From the NCBI RefSeq assembly GCF_003473485.1, contig NC_053049.1:31641292-31705291 (forward strand): a stretch of DNA of 64,000 nt, in the 5' to 3' direction. A program made the translations under genes and the position numbers. Shown piece after piece: positions 24,085 to 35,809 of this stretch (position 1 is the first letter of the stretch; the number at the start of each line of letters is the position of its first letter). A model generated the notes under the pieces. That model had not been told where the DNA came from, searched no databases, and saw only the letters and a list, made by a program, of their open reading frames with translations. The stretch comes from Medicago truncatula. Taxonomy: Eukaryota; Streptophyta; Magnoliopsida; Fabales; Fabaceae.

Positions 24085-27000
24085 TCAGGGACATTTTACA
24101 TTCCTACCAGGACCACCATAGTAAAAGTAATTTCCCCACCCATTATTAGTCCCTTCTTGTATATTATAACAATTTGGACGGTTAGCTACAACATTGAGAT
24201 TTGGCAAGGGAATCAAGCTGTTATCAGAATCCACAACTTGCATATTCCTAAAGTATGCAGCTTTTGCAAAACCCTCTTCAGCAAAATGTCCACTACCCAT
24301 TTGGGTTGATGTGTGAGCCCCTGTTGACATTGTATTCACTATTTCTCCTCCAAATTGAACCATAGTTGCACTGTCCTTTAAGTGTGTGAATAGGGAGGAT
24401 GGCCAATATCCAATTAAGTTTCCAGATCCATATTCAAGCCACCAATTCCCATGCTTTGGATCCTACACGCACAAATAGAAGCAAAGTAAACTATATATGA
24501 AACACAAACACCAAACGTGCGCGCGCACACACAAAAAACACCATACAGAACACTAATATTAAGATATAAACATTTTTAATAGTTTAAAAAAAAAAATAGA
24601 AGTAACTGAATTAATATAACCATATCGAACACGGACATATCTTAATCATATGACACACATTCAATCTGAGGTATCGATGTTATCCTAGTAAACCTTCAAC
24701 GATACAACTTTTGTTTTGTGACAAAGTTAAATTACTCAAACATAAACATAATCATTAAGAGAAACATGTTAGCTGACATGATAAAAGAAATGTGTCAAAA
24801 AGAAGAAAACAAAGGCACCAGGTTGGTGAGTAAAAAAATGCAAATAATAGGGTTTTGTTAAATAAGAGAAAAATGAAGGAATAAAAAAAGGTGTGGCGTT
24901 CAGAATTATGGAATATCTTTAAGTTGTAAAAAGCAAAGGAAATTGACGTTCTCAAAGTGCTCAGAAAAAACGAGAGAAAATAAAAAATAGGATTAATAGT
25001 ACTTTACTCCTCTAATATTGGTCATTTCCGATTTTCCCCTGTAAATTTTTTTTGTTTAGTTTCCATCCTTGTAATTTGAAGATTTCTGGTTTTGGACCTT
25101 CATGAATTTTGACTATACAAAATATATGATATGGTAGGGGAGTAAACTGAAATTTGCTCAAATTAGCAAGGAGTAATCGAAATTTGCTCAAATTACAGGG
25201 GGGTAAACCGAAATTTGAAGATTTTACAGGGGGCGAAATTTGTCATGAGGATCCAAAACCAAAAAATCTTCAAATTACAAGGGACGAAAACTAAACAATT
25301 TTTTTTACAGGAGATAAAACACTATTACATACATTTATGTGAATTTATGTGGTGAAAAAAAGGACCAAAAAAGTATTGTACCAAAGTAGTAAAGTGAATA
25401 AATGTAGTACATACATTCACTGACACTGGAACACTAGAAAATTTTGTTCATCATACTTATTTTGCTTTTTCAAAACAAATTATTATGTTGTGAACATGTT
25501 ATAATAAACTTGCCCTTGCTTCTTCTATAATTCTACATAATAACAAAATTCGAAAGCATATAATGAGACTTCCAAACTAATGGAGTGCCCCATGCCCCCA
25601 CCATTGACCATATTTTCAATTTAAATTTTCTTTGAGACTTTGACTATGAGACTTCAATATTTTGTATCAATGGTTAGTTAATTTAGTTATTGAAGTTAAA
25701 AAATATTTCACATGTTCTTTAAACCTAAAAGTTTCTTCTAATCACATTAGTCACTATGCAACAATCTCATGGACAAAATTGACACTGGAATAATTATAAT
25801 TAATTAATTGAATTTCTTTTTTATTTCCAAAAACTATTTTATTATGTTTTAACTTTAGTAACTAAATAAGCAGTAAATAATAGTAGGAACATGGATTGAT
25901 ATCTACCAAATTATCCATAATCTTTTAAGGTCATTTTGGTATTTTAAGCAGAAAATTACCTTCCAGATCATTAAGCTAATATCAAATTGGCCTCCATTAT
26001 ATGTAGAAGTTGGAGAAATTGCTGCTCCAATTGCAATATTACTGCTAGTTTGAACAAAGCCAGAGCAAAGTAAATTGTAGCATCCAGTTCCTTGATATGC
26101 ATCAGTCTGCAATTATTACTAGCCATTATCATTTTTCTTTTCAACACATTTTTTTATTAATGGGTATCTTACACTTGAAGCAAGTAGTATCAATCATAGA
26201 TATTTTACTTTTCCACCTCCTTTACTTCAATCAATTTACTTACCGTCCAATAAGTAAAGAATCTAGGGTAGCTATCCCCATAGAGCTCTGGGCTGACCTG
26301 CATAAAAATTACTTAAACTTAGCTTGATTGATCAATAATTTTTTTTTTTATGTACATTGATGAAAATGAAAGGTAGTTGGTTGACATTCTAACTGCCTAT
26401 TTAATGCAAAACCAAATCCAATGAATTTATGAATTTTTGTGTAAAATTAGTTAATTTTTTTTTGTGTAAAAGATTAATAAAAAATACTCCCTTCTTTTCA
26501 AATTAATTGTTCTATTTGTTCATTTTAAACCTATTAAGAAAAATGGATAAATGGAAAAGAAATAACATCCTTTTTACTAAAATATCATTATCAAGTATTG
26601 AATTTGGTTTTGCATTTATAATTTTTACTAATATATAATAAAAAAATATTGAATATAAAAAATGTACATTGATCTGAATGCAATTGTCTACAATATCACT
26701 TATTTTGAGACGGAAGAAATATACGTGTTAACCTTAAAACGACCGGTAAAAAATGAGTGGGGAGTAGAGTAGCAATTAAAAAAACCAGTGAAAAAGGAAA
26801 TGATTGAATGAATTGATTATTTAAGGTGAAGTAATTAATGAAAATAATGAACATACCTGCCAACCAGCTTCAATAGTATTGAGATCTTCTCCAAATGAAC
26901 CAGAGATGATCCATATTTGAGATAAGCTGAATTCATATGGACTTTCCACTTGTGGGACCCACACATTTATGCTAGCTTTTGCTCCATAATACTCATCCCC

Positions 27001-28776
27001 ACTCACATATCCAACTGCATGCTGTGCATCATTAAGAAGAACCAATTTGTTAGTACTTCATTTTCAAATATAGCACAAGATTTATATTAGATTCAATGTT
27101 GGTTTGTGCTGTGTTTAAGATTCTTTCTATTGAAGATAAAAAATAATTGGTACACTTTAAAGTGAAACAACAAAATAATTTAAGTGAGTAACCATGCAAT
27201 TCTGTGATCACTTTAAAATGAAAAAGGACTCAGATTCATGATTAAATTAGAAAGACAAAAAAATGAACACTTTTTTCTTTTAAAAAAGAAGTAGATAGAA
27301 ATTGTTTGTTTATTACTTTATTATGCTTTTATCAGAATATTATTTTGTTTATATTGTGAGACTATAAGGAGGATTAGTTCGTACTATTGATCATTTTTTT
27401 TTGTGTGCTAATCGTACTATCTTCATTTTCGTATGTATTCGTGAGTTTAACTCGGTTGGTAGTAATATATATTCAAGGTTCGGAGTATAAACCCCGACCA
27501 AAAAAAAAAAAATATCACTAAAAAAAAGAACAGAATGATATTGTGTAAAAAAATAAATAAAAAGAATGATATAAAATATAAAAAGAAAAGAAAACATTTG
27601 AAATTTCTCTGTTATGTCCGATATTAATTATTTCAAAAGAAATGAAAGGATATACTTTTAGTCTTTATAAATATTTAATCTCTACTTTTTATAAAATTAA
27701 TTGATACTTTTAGCCCATATGTAGGAACTAAATCACAAGTTCTTATAAAGAAAATATAGACAAAAATGGTCAAATTTCTTTTACGGAGACTAAATTTTCT
27801 TTTGGAAGGCTATAAAGACTAAACTTACCACCGTAATTTTATATAAGCCAAAACATATTTAACGTAAAATTAAATACTCAACTACCATACGCTTTCCCCT
27901 AAAAAATACTACCATATACTTAACCAATTTCCATTATCTATCTCTGTTAAGTTGGTTTTTGGGTTATCTCTTAAGTTGTTTATTTATTCCATACTTTACC
28001 ATAAGGAAAAGAAAGATAAAAATATTTAATATAAAAGAAATTATGAGACAAAAAATAATCTGAGTTTGTGATGGCATTGTACCTCATGTCCATCGCCGGT
28101 GGTGTCCATTCTCACACGTTTCAATTTTCTTCCAAATGTGTTAATAGAGCAAGCTCTTAACATATCACCTTCTTTTATTCTTCTAATCGGAATTGTTCCT
28201 TCTGGACATGATTCACCTGAAAAACTCCACAATTGAAAGTTATAATCTTCAATGCCCATTTGCTTATGCTCTCTTGGTCTTTCTGGAGGATCCTATACAC
28301 ATAAAACCTAACAATTATAAGTTAAAATGTAATTATATAAAAGAAATTATGAATTTTAATTTCCTTTTGATCGAGAAATAAAAAAACTAAGAAAAATACC
28401 AATGGTTTTTGTCCTCTCAACGTAGGATGATCAAAAGCCGGTTGTTTATGAGATACAACACAATCTATGATATCACCATCAGGACTCTAAAAAAAAAACA
28501 ACACAAACACAAATTACACAAACACAATTTATTTTTTCTTGAAAAAGGTTGAGAAATGTTTTAAAGACATTTTTAACATACCTGAATTGTCTTAACACCA
28601 GGCTTGTTGATTCGTCGAAGATGCATTTTTATGGTCCTCTTCAACTTGTGAAACTCTTCATTTGGTAGAAAAGTTTGATTTTGGCCACTTGTTTCTGAAG
28701 AATAGACATGACAAACCAAAGAAACAAGGAGAAGAAAATGAAGGAGGAGGGAGATAACTGGGGAGTTAAAATCCAT
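24085..28776 (-). CDS. Neprosin-type secreted peptidase A (DUF4409-DUF239), 7 exons, 411 aa
   Basis: Neprosins are secreted glutamic peptidases that cleave after proline in the pitcher-plant enzyme; most plant members are uncharacterised. Exons on the - strand: 28776-28582, 28486-28400, 28292-28083, 27021-26857, 26297-26244, 26106-25960, 24462-24085. Every intron is phase 0 and GT-AG. Residues 1-27 form a signal peptide (hydrophobic [16 protein letters not shown]). The propeptide domain runs to about 165 ([32 protein letters not shown]). The DUF239 domain has [33 protein letters not shown] and the C-terminal [17 protein letters not shown]. Glutamates in EAGWQ (215) and FGGEI (326) align with the likely catalytic pair by spacing (inference). 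The 1.5 kb last intron contains a foldback MITE. It is the only copy on the - strand, head-to-head with B. Substrate unknown. Confidence 0.9.
24991..25327. mobile_element. Foldback MITE in intron 6 of neprosin A
   Basis: The left arm (TTAATAGTACTTTACTCC...CCTTGTAATTTGAAGATTT) is complementary to the right arm (AAATCTTCAAATTACAAGGG...). Middle parts repeat GAAATTTGCTCAAATTA. Non-coding, typical long-hairpin type. Confidence 0.7.
27435..27512 (+). mobile_element. Very short tRNA-derived SINE
   Basis: A 60 bp tRNA-like body with A box GTTTAACTCGGTTGGTAG and B-box-like GGTTCGGAGTATAAACC runs straight into 13 A. It is the same family as the copies at 30992-31076 and 57872-57958. It sits in intron 3 of neprosin A, antisense to that gene. 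No target duplication was found for this copy. Confidence 0.7.
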
Positions 28777-28850
28777 GTTTGTGTTTGTGTGTTTTTCTCC
28801 ACATTTGTGTTGTCTTCTTGCATCAACAAAACACATTTGAGTGTTCTTAT

Positions 28851-28899
28851 ATTTTGGTTTTGTCCATTGGAACAAATCTAACCCCATATCCAATCCAAC
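28851..28899 (-). promoter_or_regulatory. Conserved promoter-proximal block of neprosin A
   Basis: Read on the - strand it contains GATATGGGGTTAGATTTGTT then AAAACCAAAAT, 75 bp before the ATG. The same order of blocks precedes genes B and D, while flanking sequence is poorly conserved. A TATA-like TATAGTATATTTTT lies just upstream. It may hold the core promoter; role inferred from conservation only. Confidence 0.5.
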
Positions 28900-29084
28900 A
28901 AAAATATACTATATCAACAGTATTTGTAAGACAATCTAATTACTCATTCACCATTTTCAAAGCCTTTGAAGCCAAGAAAATGATCTCTCTCTCTCTCTGA
29001 ACATACTTTAGGGAGACTTTTGAGTACTTATATATGCTATACATAATATACATGTTTTCTCTTTTGACGCGGTATGATTATAAT

Positions 29085-29131
29085 AATGTTAAAGAATATC
29101 TTGTGTGAAAAAAAATGTTGAAGAATATCTT
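29085..29131. repeat. Poly(A) micro-insertion with 18 bp direct repeats
   Basis: AATGTTAAAGAATATCTT at 29085-29102 and AATGTTGAAGAATATCTT at 29114-29131 (one mismatch) flank the 11-base insert GTGTG plus six A. Confidence 0.75.
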
Positions 29132-29181
29132 TAAACAACGATTTAGGAAATAAATGTTTTGAGGGAATTTAGGAAATAAAG

Positions 29182-29224
29182 TATTCAATAGATTTTTTTT
29201 TGAAGTAAAAATATTTAATAGATT
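29182..29224. repeat. Poly(T) micro-insertion with 13 bp direct repeats
   Basis: TATTCAATAGATT at 29182-29194 and TATTTAATAGATT at 29212-29224 (one mismatch) flank seven T plus GAAGTAAAAA. On the - strand the insert ends in ACTTC plus poly(A). Confidence 0.65.
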
Positions 29225-29439
29225 AAAAGTATAAAATTATTTAATGTTTTATTATTTATTAATTAATTAAAATATTTAATGAAAATGCTTTTTTGAATGA
29301 ATATTTAATGAAAATGTTAAATGCATCTTAATTATACTTTTTTTTAGTTCTTTAATGCAGTATAATTTTTATTTTTACTAAAGAAAATCTTTGGGTATGT
29401 TGAAGTATCAAAGGCGAGATGATTTGAGTTTCTTTCAAC

Positions 29440-30315
29440 TTAATAAGAGATAGTTGATGGCATATTGGTGGCTAACGGATAGTTGATGAAGCGCATAGAT
29501 GTAAGAAGGAATTGTTTGTTTTTAAGGAGAATTTTGAGAAAGCCCACGACACAATTGATTGGGGTTACTTTTTTTTTTTTTTTTGAACAAATCAAATTGA
29601 TTGGGGTTACTTAGACGAGGAGATGTTGAAAATGGGATTTCCGAGTCTTTGGCGGAAGTGGATAAAAGATTGCATTGGAACGGCCACAACTTCGGTCTTG
29701 GTTTACGGGTCTCCAACTGATGAGTTCTCTTTGGAGGGGTTTGAGGCAGGCAGGGTGACCCTCTCTCACCCTTCTTGTTTCTTTTAGCCGCAGAGGGGAT
29801 CCACGTGTTGATGAAATCTTTGTCAGTTAATAATCTCTTTACTGGTTATAAGATGGGTAGAGGCGACACGACAATTGTAATCAATATGCGGTCGTCCCTC
29901 TTTATGTGCCGAATCATTTTAATAAATTCAGTTATAGTGGTGGTACCGCAAATGTGCAGCGTTCAATATTACATGTTGTTTGGTTTACTATTGTTTGAGA
30001 ATTTTGGAAAGAAAGAAATAACAGGCTTTTCAAAGACAAGAATGCTCGGTGATACAGGTGGTGGATAAGATTAAATATCTCGCGTTTATGTGGTTGAAGG
30101 TGAAATTTGCTTCTCTTCCCTTCCATTGCTATGGTAGGTGCTTAGTCCGTTTACCATGCTGGACATAGGCTAATAGTTATTTCTTTTCTTCTTTTTTATT
30201 TCTTGCTCAGGTTCTTCTTCAAAATATTGTTTCGACTTTACGGTCTCTTTCTTAATACACCTTGTGATAGGAATGACACTTTGATTTGGTAACATATTCT
30301 ATTTTAACCTTTAAA
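29440..30315 (+). mobile_element. Internally deleted LINE with reverse transcriptase remnant
   Basis: The + strand encodes RT blocks in several frames: IVDEAHRCKKELFVFK, FEKAHDTIDWGY, EMLKMGFPSLWRKWIK, TSVLVYGSPTDEF and LLAAEGIHVLMKSL. After about 29870 it jumps to the region before the RNase H domain (VIQVVDKIKYLAFMWLKVKF), so the middle of the RT is deleted. In the motif A block the usual Asp before FEKA is Asn. With frameshifts, stops and a later micro-insertion at 29553-29612, it is dead. Confidence 0.8.
29553..29612. repeat. Poly(T) micro-insertion with 18 bp direct repeats inside the LINE
   Basis: AATTGATTGGGGTTACTT at 29553-29570 is exactly repeated at 29595-29612. The insert is 14 T plus GAACAAATCA; on the - strand it ends in TTGTTC plus poly(A). 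It interrupts the RT coding sequence, which dates it after the LINE insertion. Confidence 0.88.
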
Positions 30316-30974
30316 AAAAAGAAAGAAAGAAGAGATTTCAAATTTAAGATTAAAGTCTTTTTCAGTTTGACGGGTTAGACTTTATAACTGCACGTAAAAA
30401 ATTTACAGATTACAACTAGAAAACACCAAGTGCAAGGGTAAAAGTCATTGCTATATATAATATATAATATAATATTATTCTATTTACGAACATTTAATTC
30501 AAGAGATTCAATCCAAGTCATTTTTTTCCTTGACAATACCATCACATTCTTTCACCACCAAAAAACTACCAACACATTCTTTTAGGTATAATAATTAATA
30601 CATACCAGACATATTTGGTTAATTAGTTAGCGAGTCTTATTAACGAGTGCCTCCAGAATACTTTTTAAAGATTTTAAATTTAGAAAATATTTCTTAAAAA
30701 GGTCAAATATTACAAATTCCAATGCAGTGATTACACAGATTTTCGTAAAAAATTTCTATTAAAAGTGCTTAAAGTGTGTCCGGAGGACGCTCGTTAACAT
30801 TTCCCTTAATTATATTTTTTATAAACCTATTTTAAATATTTTGTTGACAAGTGTCAGCTTGCTTATAAGAAATTAACTTTATATCTGCCCAAAAAATTAT
30901 AATAATCCACTTTATTGGGCTTTTTTATCCTAAATACTTTGATGTGAGATTTGTTTTAGCATGCATGATGGTGC
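30316..30974. other. Intergenic spacer
   Basis: AT-rich, with a fragment near 30360-30410 related to the SINE-like repeat at 9070-9257 and a segment near 30640-30800 of dispersed-repeat type. No gene is supported. Confidence 0.4.
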
Positions 30975-31094
30975 AAAAGAAAAATATTTATGTCTTCGTG
31001 AGTTTAATTTAGTTGGTAAGTATAATATATAATATATTTAAGATTTGAGGTTCAAACCTCAACCACCATAAAAAATAAAAGAAAAAGTATTTAT
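30975..31094 (+). mobile_element. Short tRNA-derived SINE with 17-18 bp target duplication
   Basis: The body 30992-31076 (85 bp) has an A box in GAGTTTAATTTAGTTGGTAA and a B box in GAGGTTCAAACCTC, then an A-rich tail. Flanking repeats AAAAGAAAAATATTTAT (30975-30991) and AAAAGAAAAAGTATTTAT (31077-31094) are a clear target duplication. Confidence 0.82.
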
Positions 31095-31157
31095 CAAATT
31101 AGGGCGGCTTGTGACCATAATCCACGGTATTATCTTTAAAAATAGAAAATTGTAGAT

Positions 31158-31200
31158 AATAATAAGAAATTCAGCCCTCAAAAAAATAATAAGAAATTCA
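31158..31200. repeat. Poly(A) micro-insertion with 16 bp direct repeats
   Basis: AATAATAAGAAATTCA at 31158-31173 is exactly repeated at 31185-31200. The 11-base insert is GCCCTC plus five A, so the tail is on the + strand. Confidence 0.82.
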
Positions 31201-31272
31201 TTTTGAGTTTATTGAATTATGTATTTAATTTATTTGCTCGACGGGTGTGAAAATACTTCATATAGATCTAGG

Positions 31273-31455
31273 CCCCGTTTGGATTGAACTTATTTTGAGG
31301 TTATGAAAAATAGCTTATGTAAATACATAAGTTTTTATTTTAATTTATAAACTCTCACTAATGAAAATTATATCTTCATAAACTATTTTTTCTTATAAAA
31401 TACCTTAACAAACTTAAAAATAATACATAAAAACTTATGTATTTGTATAACTTAG
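31273..31455. mobile_element. Truncated TIR MITE (GGCCCCGTTTGG family)
   Basis: It starts GGCCCCGTTTGGATTGAACTT and shares its body (CATAAGCTTTT-like, TTTATAA.CTC.CACTA, ATACATAAAA.CTTAT) with the complete element at 56105-56310. The right terminus is missing; the tandem repeat at 31470 begins there. Confidence 0.6.
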
Positions 31456-31469
31456 GTCAAATACCTCCC

Positions 31470-31628
31470 TGGATCCTTTAAGTTTCATGTTTGTTTCAGA
31501 TAGATCCTTTAAGTTTTTAAGGTTTCAGATAGGTCCTTTAAGTTTGAAGTTTGTTTCGGATAGGTCCTTTAAATTTTTAAGGTTTTATATAGGTCCTTTA
31601 AGTTTCGAGTTTGTTTCAGATAGATCAT
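31470..31628 (+). repeat. Tandem repeat of about 30 bp, two alternating variants
   Basis: Five units begin GG(A/T)CCTTTAAGTTT. Variants ending in GTTTGTTTCAGATA and in TTTAAGGTTTCAGATA alternate A-B-A-B-A, so the higher-order unit is about 60 bp. Confidence 0.75.
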
Positions 31629-31638
31629 TTTTATCAAA

Positions 31639-31950
31639 TCAACTTTGACTTAACAGAGAAAATAAGGATTTAGTGAATAAATGAGCTACTTGATCTTTAC
31701 AAGTAACATATGGAGGAACTTGAAGAGACCATGCGTGCAGTTTCTCTCTAATAATGTGGCAACCAATTTTCAAATGTTTAGTTCTTTCATGAAATACTGA
31801 ATTTGAAGCAAAGTGTATGACACTTTGGTCATCAAAGTAAAGGATAGGAGTTTTGACACATTGTACTTGTAAATCTTTGATGAGATAAAACAACCACCAG
31901 AATAGCACGTACTCAGTGATGCTTTCTATATATTTTTCTTTGAGCCTCAT
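31639..31950 (-). mobile_element. Ty1/copia RNase H remnant
   Basis: The - strand encodes copia integrase/RT-RNaseH end motifs: WWLFYLIKDLQVQC, PILYFDDQSVIHFASN, VFHERTKHLKIGCHIIREKL and DQVAHLFTKSL. It is only about 100 codons; no LTR or gag-pol context remains nearby. Confidence 0.82.
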
Positions 31951-32181
31951 TTAGAGTTTTTCTATCCACAACCATTCCTTCATAAACAAAAGGAAAAGTA
32001 ACAACATCTTCAACGATGTCTCATAGCTCATCATCAACTCCTATGATGTGACTATACCCACTGCAATAACTTATTTTGCAAAAACCTAATGAAAATCATC
32101 GATTTTGTGCAAATATGATAAAACTAGGTAAGATATAAATTTCTTGCTCTTTTTACCCTTTTTCCAATACATCTTGTAGTA

Positions 32182-32560
32182 TTTTAAAGATGGCTCGACA
32201 TCAGTTTTGGTCCCCTAAGTATTAGGAAGTTGTGATTTTAGTCCCCTAATAAAATAAAATACAATCCAACCCCCTAAGTACGGCCCCTTTTGCAGTTTTG
32301 GCCCCCCAAGCCAATTTTGACCAAGTCAATGCTGACGTGGACGCCACGTGGGTAATTTTTTTATTTTTTATTTTTAATTATTAAAAAATAAAATAAAAAA
32401 TAAAAAATTATACACGTGGCGTCCACGTCAGCATTGACTTTGTCAAAATTGGCCTAAGGGGCTGTACTTAGGGAGCTGGATTGTATATTATTTTGTTAGG
32501 GGGCTAAAATCGCAACTTCCTAATACTTAGGGGGTCAGAATTGCTATTAAGTCTTTAAAG
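32182..32560. mobile_element. Foldback MITE, complete
   Basis: Arms of about 170 bp are inverted copies (CACGTGGCGTCCACGTCAGC on the right, GCTGACGTGGACGCCACGTG on the left) around an A/T-only centre. The ends (TTTTAAAGAT... / ...CTTTAAAG) are also complementary. Same family as the half copy at 9600-9800. Confidence 0.82.
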
Positions 32561-33007
32561 ATTAACGAATTAAGGACCAAGTAAATAAAAAAGAAGTTTA
32601 AGTTGAGTTAATTCGCCTAGCAAGCCAAGCAACAACTTAGTGAAAAACCAGCATAATGATGAACTTTGAAACATGGAAAATTCGTCATGGCAAATATTGA
32701 CTTTGCCTAGAAAATCATGGTAGTTTAAAGATATGTGGCTGAGCTTGAAAAAAAAATCAAGGTGAAGATGGACTTTTCAGAAATCTATAAATAGTTGGCT
32801 TCACTTAATTTTTTCATTTTATCTTATGGTAAGGTTGGAGAAAAATGCAGAGAGTAGAAATAGATTGTAAACAAGGTGGAAACATTGAAAGTTTGTAGAA
32901 CAAGTCATTTGATGAAACATCTTGTCTTATTCACTTAATTCCTCAATAGGCAAATACTTCATGTAGTTTCTAGCCAAATTAGAATTTTCACCCTCTTGGC
33001 TTTTTTT
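32561..33007. other. Intergenic spacer
   Basis: AT-rich with no supported gene, repeat unit or RNA. Confidence 0.4.
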
Positions 33008-33260
33008 TCATTTGATCAATTTGTTGAACTGTAACATATGCTTCACACTTATATTATTTGCACTTAATTCTTCTACTCCCATCCACCTAAATTCCTCCTT
33101 CCATAACACCTTTAAGTGTCTTAGTATAAGTTTCAACGACATGAACCTGTGTTGTGCGTCATTCGACGAAAGAATTAGATAACAACTACTTTTAACCGAG
33201 AATCCATTGAAATTTTCTTCAAGCCACACCCATTTATCGTTAAATTCAACTTTTCTTGTA
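33008..33260 (-). mobile_element. Probable LINE fragment (zinc-finger-like RVT region)
   Basis: The - strand reads KWVWLEENFNGFSVKSSCYL followed by LILSS, resembling the W..... G.FSVKSAY block downstream of the RT in plant LINEs. It is short and isolated, so the assignment is tentative. Confidence 0.4.
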
Positions 33261-33919
33261 GTGTCTTTCGAGCTGCAATTGGAATATATGTGTTGGTTTT
33301 AGATTTTCAAACTATTGTATTTGGAGTTCTAAAATCTGTTTTTGAGAAAGAATTTTTATTTACCGAAGTTGTTAGTAGGTTGAGTCACGACTGGGTCACT
33401 CTTTAAGACGTTTTGTGTCACTGATCAAAATTGTGCAAGGTAGACTATCAACCACGCTGCCTCAAGGATAAAACATTGAAAACATTTTGTGGCACTACAC
33501 AAAATTATGCAAGACAGACTATCAACTACGTCACCTCCAGGGTAAAAACAAGCACAACTGCAACTATGTGACTAACTAATGCATTGTACCTAATTGTTCG
33601 AGAATTACACTTCCAATTAATATGGTATTAAGTCCACTCATATTTTAATGTTGAAACTAATCAATTATGGTATTATGACCACTCTATTATGCTATTGTGA
33701 CCACTCAAATATGATGTTACCACCATTCTAACTTTTAATATCTCAAAATATCAATATGATATTTCTATTCCGAAGGACATTATATATGGTCTATGATCTT
33801 AAGAACACTATAAAAAAGAGAAGAAAATCTCATCAACACAAGACGAAAAGGGAGAGAAGAAAAAGATTTGAAGTTTCACAACTAATATATGAGAAACTTT
33901 GAAAACAAATAACTATATT
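33261..33919. other. Intergenic spacer with a short duplicated segment
   Basis: A segment ACAAAATT(A)TGCAAG.(T)AGACTATCAACTACG is present twice (about 33424 and 33496). No gene is supported. Confidence 0.4.
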
Positions 33920-34085
33920 ATATCTAGTACAAAAATATCTCAAATCAAGTACCAAAGTATATCATATTGAATACAAAAATATTTTATATTTAGTACCAAA
34001 ATAAATTTCAGATGATCAGTACAAAAATATATTAAATTGCATACCAAGATATTTCAGACTATTCACCAAAATATTTCAGATTCAG
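33920..34085 (+). repeat. Degenerate tandem array of about 30 bp units
   Basis: Variants of AGTACAAAAATATTTCAGATT, AGTACCAAAATAAATTTCAG and ATACCAAGATATTTCAGACT follow each other about six times. Strongly diverged. Confidence 0.55.
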
Positions 34086-34743
34086 CAATATTTGGGGATT
34101 AAAAAAACACTTTCTAATAATGATTAAATTAATTATTTAAATTAACATTTTCAAATAATTAAATATTTAAATATATATTTTTCGTTAATAATGTTTACTC
34201 CGTTCACATAATTATGCACACGCTTTAGGGCTACACCTCAACTATATAAACACTATTTATGTGTGTAACTATCTAATGTGAAACTTTCATTTTTTTCCAA
34301 CTCACACTACACTAGTTCTATCCAATGTAGAATTTTGTGTTTATTCCATTAACTCAATTTCCACATATCTTCCAAGTTCCAACAATAGGTGTCACCACAT
34401 TCTCCGGGAAGATCAAAGTAGCGGCCACGTGGCTATGACGATGACTATGATGAGGAAGATGAAGATGCTGATTGTTCAGCGGAGATGGCTACAAATTTTA
34501 GAACTCAGCCATAGCAATATATTCATCAGGAAAACATTGTCACATATTTCTTTTGCATTTTCTTTCTCAAAGAGACAACCAATTTCAAACTACGGGTGAT
34601 GTAGGACAAGTGTAGTAACACATATTGCTGGACATGTAAATGATATACATTAAGTATCTTAACTGTATTTAACAAAATAATCAGCAAATTCCAAGATGAA
34701 TTTTATTTTCATAAAGATCAATTAAGTTAGCTAATGAGGACTT
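34086..34743. other. Spacer with a possible decayed exon
   Basis: At about 34400-34510 the + strand reads RPRGYDDDYDEEDEDAD and further polar residues, but stops interrupt it on both sides. I cannot name the source. The rest is AT-rich. Confidence 0.35.
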
Positions 34744-34788
34744 GATCATATTGACATTTTTTTTTTTTTGAAGGAGATCATATTGACA
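34744..34788. repeat. Poly(T) micro-insertion with 13 bp direct repeats
   Basis: GATCATATTGACA at 34744-34756 is exactly repeated at 34776-34788. The insert is 13 T plus GAAGGA; on the - strand TCCTTC plus poly(A), the same end as the insert at 8418-8433. Confidence 0.85.
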
Positions 34789-35639
34789 ATTGAAATCTTG
34801 CTAAAAATAAAGGAGAGAAAGACAATGAGACGCACCCCAAATTCTCCCTCGATCTTTCACTCTAATATTTAAAAAATGTTACGAGGCTAAAATACACTAG
34901 TGAGATCCAATATAATCCCAAATTTAACAATTAAAATGAAGTTTGTAAAAAAAAAAAAATCAATAAAAACGACGTTACAAAAATAACGAAATCATAAAAG
35001 GTTCGGAAGATTGTCCACCAAGCAAACATTGTTTGCTACAAAAACTAAAAGGAGAAAAACTAAGATACATTGGAAAAAATAAAATATATGGTGCTAAAAT
35101 AAAAATAAAACCTTAATCGAAACCTCTATAAATACCTTGCATTAGGGTAAAAAAACACTGAGTGAAATTTCAGAAAAAATCAGGGGCAAAGGAAGAAGGT
35201 ACGTAATTTGGTTTCTTCTTCACAAATTCTTCCCGTATGCTTCTTTATACTTTTTTCTTTCTTCTTTGTTTCTTAAGGTAACATACCACTCATTCTTGTT
35301 TACAAATCATAATGGTCCCCATGTTTTTTTTTTTTTTCGCAAGAAAAAAGTTATTTATTTATTTTTTTTTCCCTCGTATTGCTGCTAGTCGTTGTTTGAT
35401 TCATAAACTTCAAATTACTCTAAGTGCCTTATGCAAATTTCAAAACTGTTATTTACACCAAATCCTTGGTCATCATAATTTTAATATGCTAGTAGCTTCC
35501 CTGCACGTAATCGTTTCCCGAACTCACAATTCGTTCAATAAAATTCATTCTAACATTAAAAAGAATTGGTTGTTTTTGAGCAACCCTAAAAATTTAGGAT
35601 GCGACAAAATCAAAATCAGCGATGGAGTTAGTATTTTTT
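34789..35639. other. Far upstream region of neprosin B
   Basis: A good TATA box (CTATAAATA at 35125-35133) stands about 680 bp before the ATG. A transcript from it could have a 5' UTR intron from GT at 35197 to AG at 35769. Sequence conservation with gene A instead starts near 35620, which argues for a closer start. Both are possible. Confidence 0.35.
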
Positions 35640-35737
35640 ATGTTGGATTGATGGATATTGAGTTAGTGTTTAAGAATATATATTTATGTTGCATGCATAT
35701 GGAGTTAAGAATTTTTTGCATGGACAAAACCAAAATC
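35640..35737 (+). promoter_or_regulatory. Conserved promoter-proximal block of neprosin B
   Basis: TATGTTGGATTGATGGATAT, GAGTTAG and GGACAAAACCAAAATC appear in the same order as before gene A, at a similar distance from the ATG (73 bp). The block likely carries the shared core promoter. Confidence 0.5.
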
Positions 35738-35809
35738 TAAGAATATGCAAATTTGTTTTGTTAATGCAGGAAGACAACACAAATGTGGACAAGCACACAC
35801 AAAACCAAC

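Noticed and set aside
35312..35740. 142-codon open frame upstream of neprosin B
   Set aside because: It has no domain, starts in a T run, and its end overlaps the promoter block conserved with gene A, where A has no such frame. Conservation is of non-coding type.
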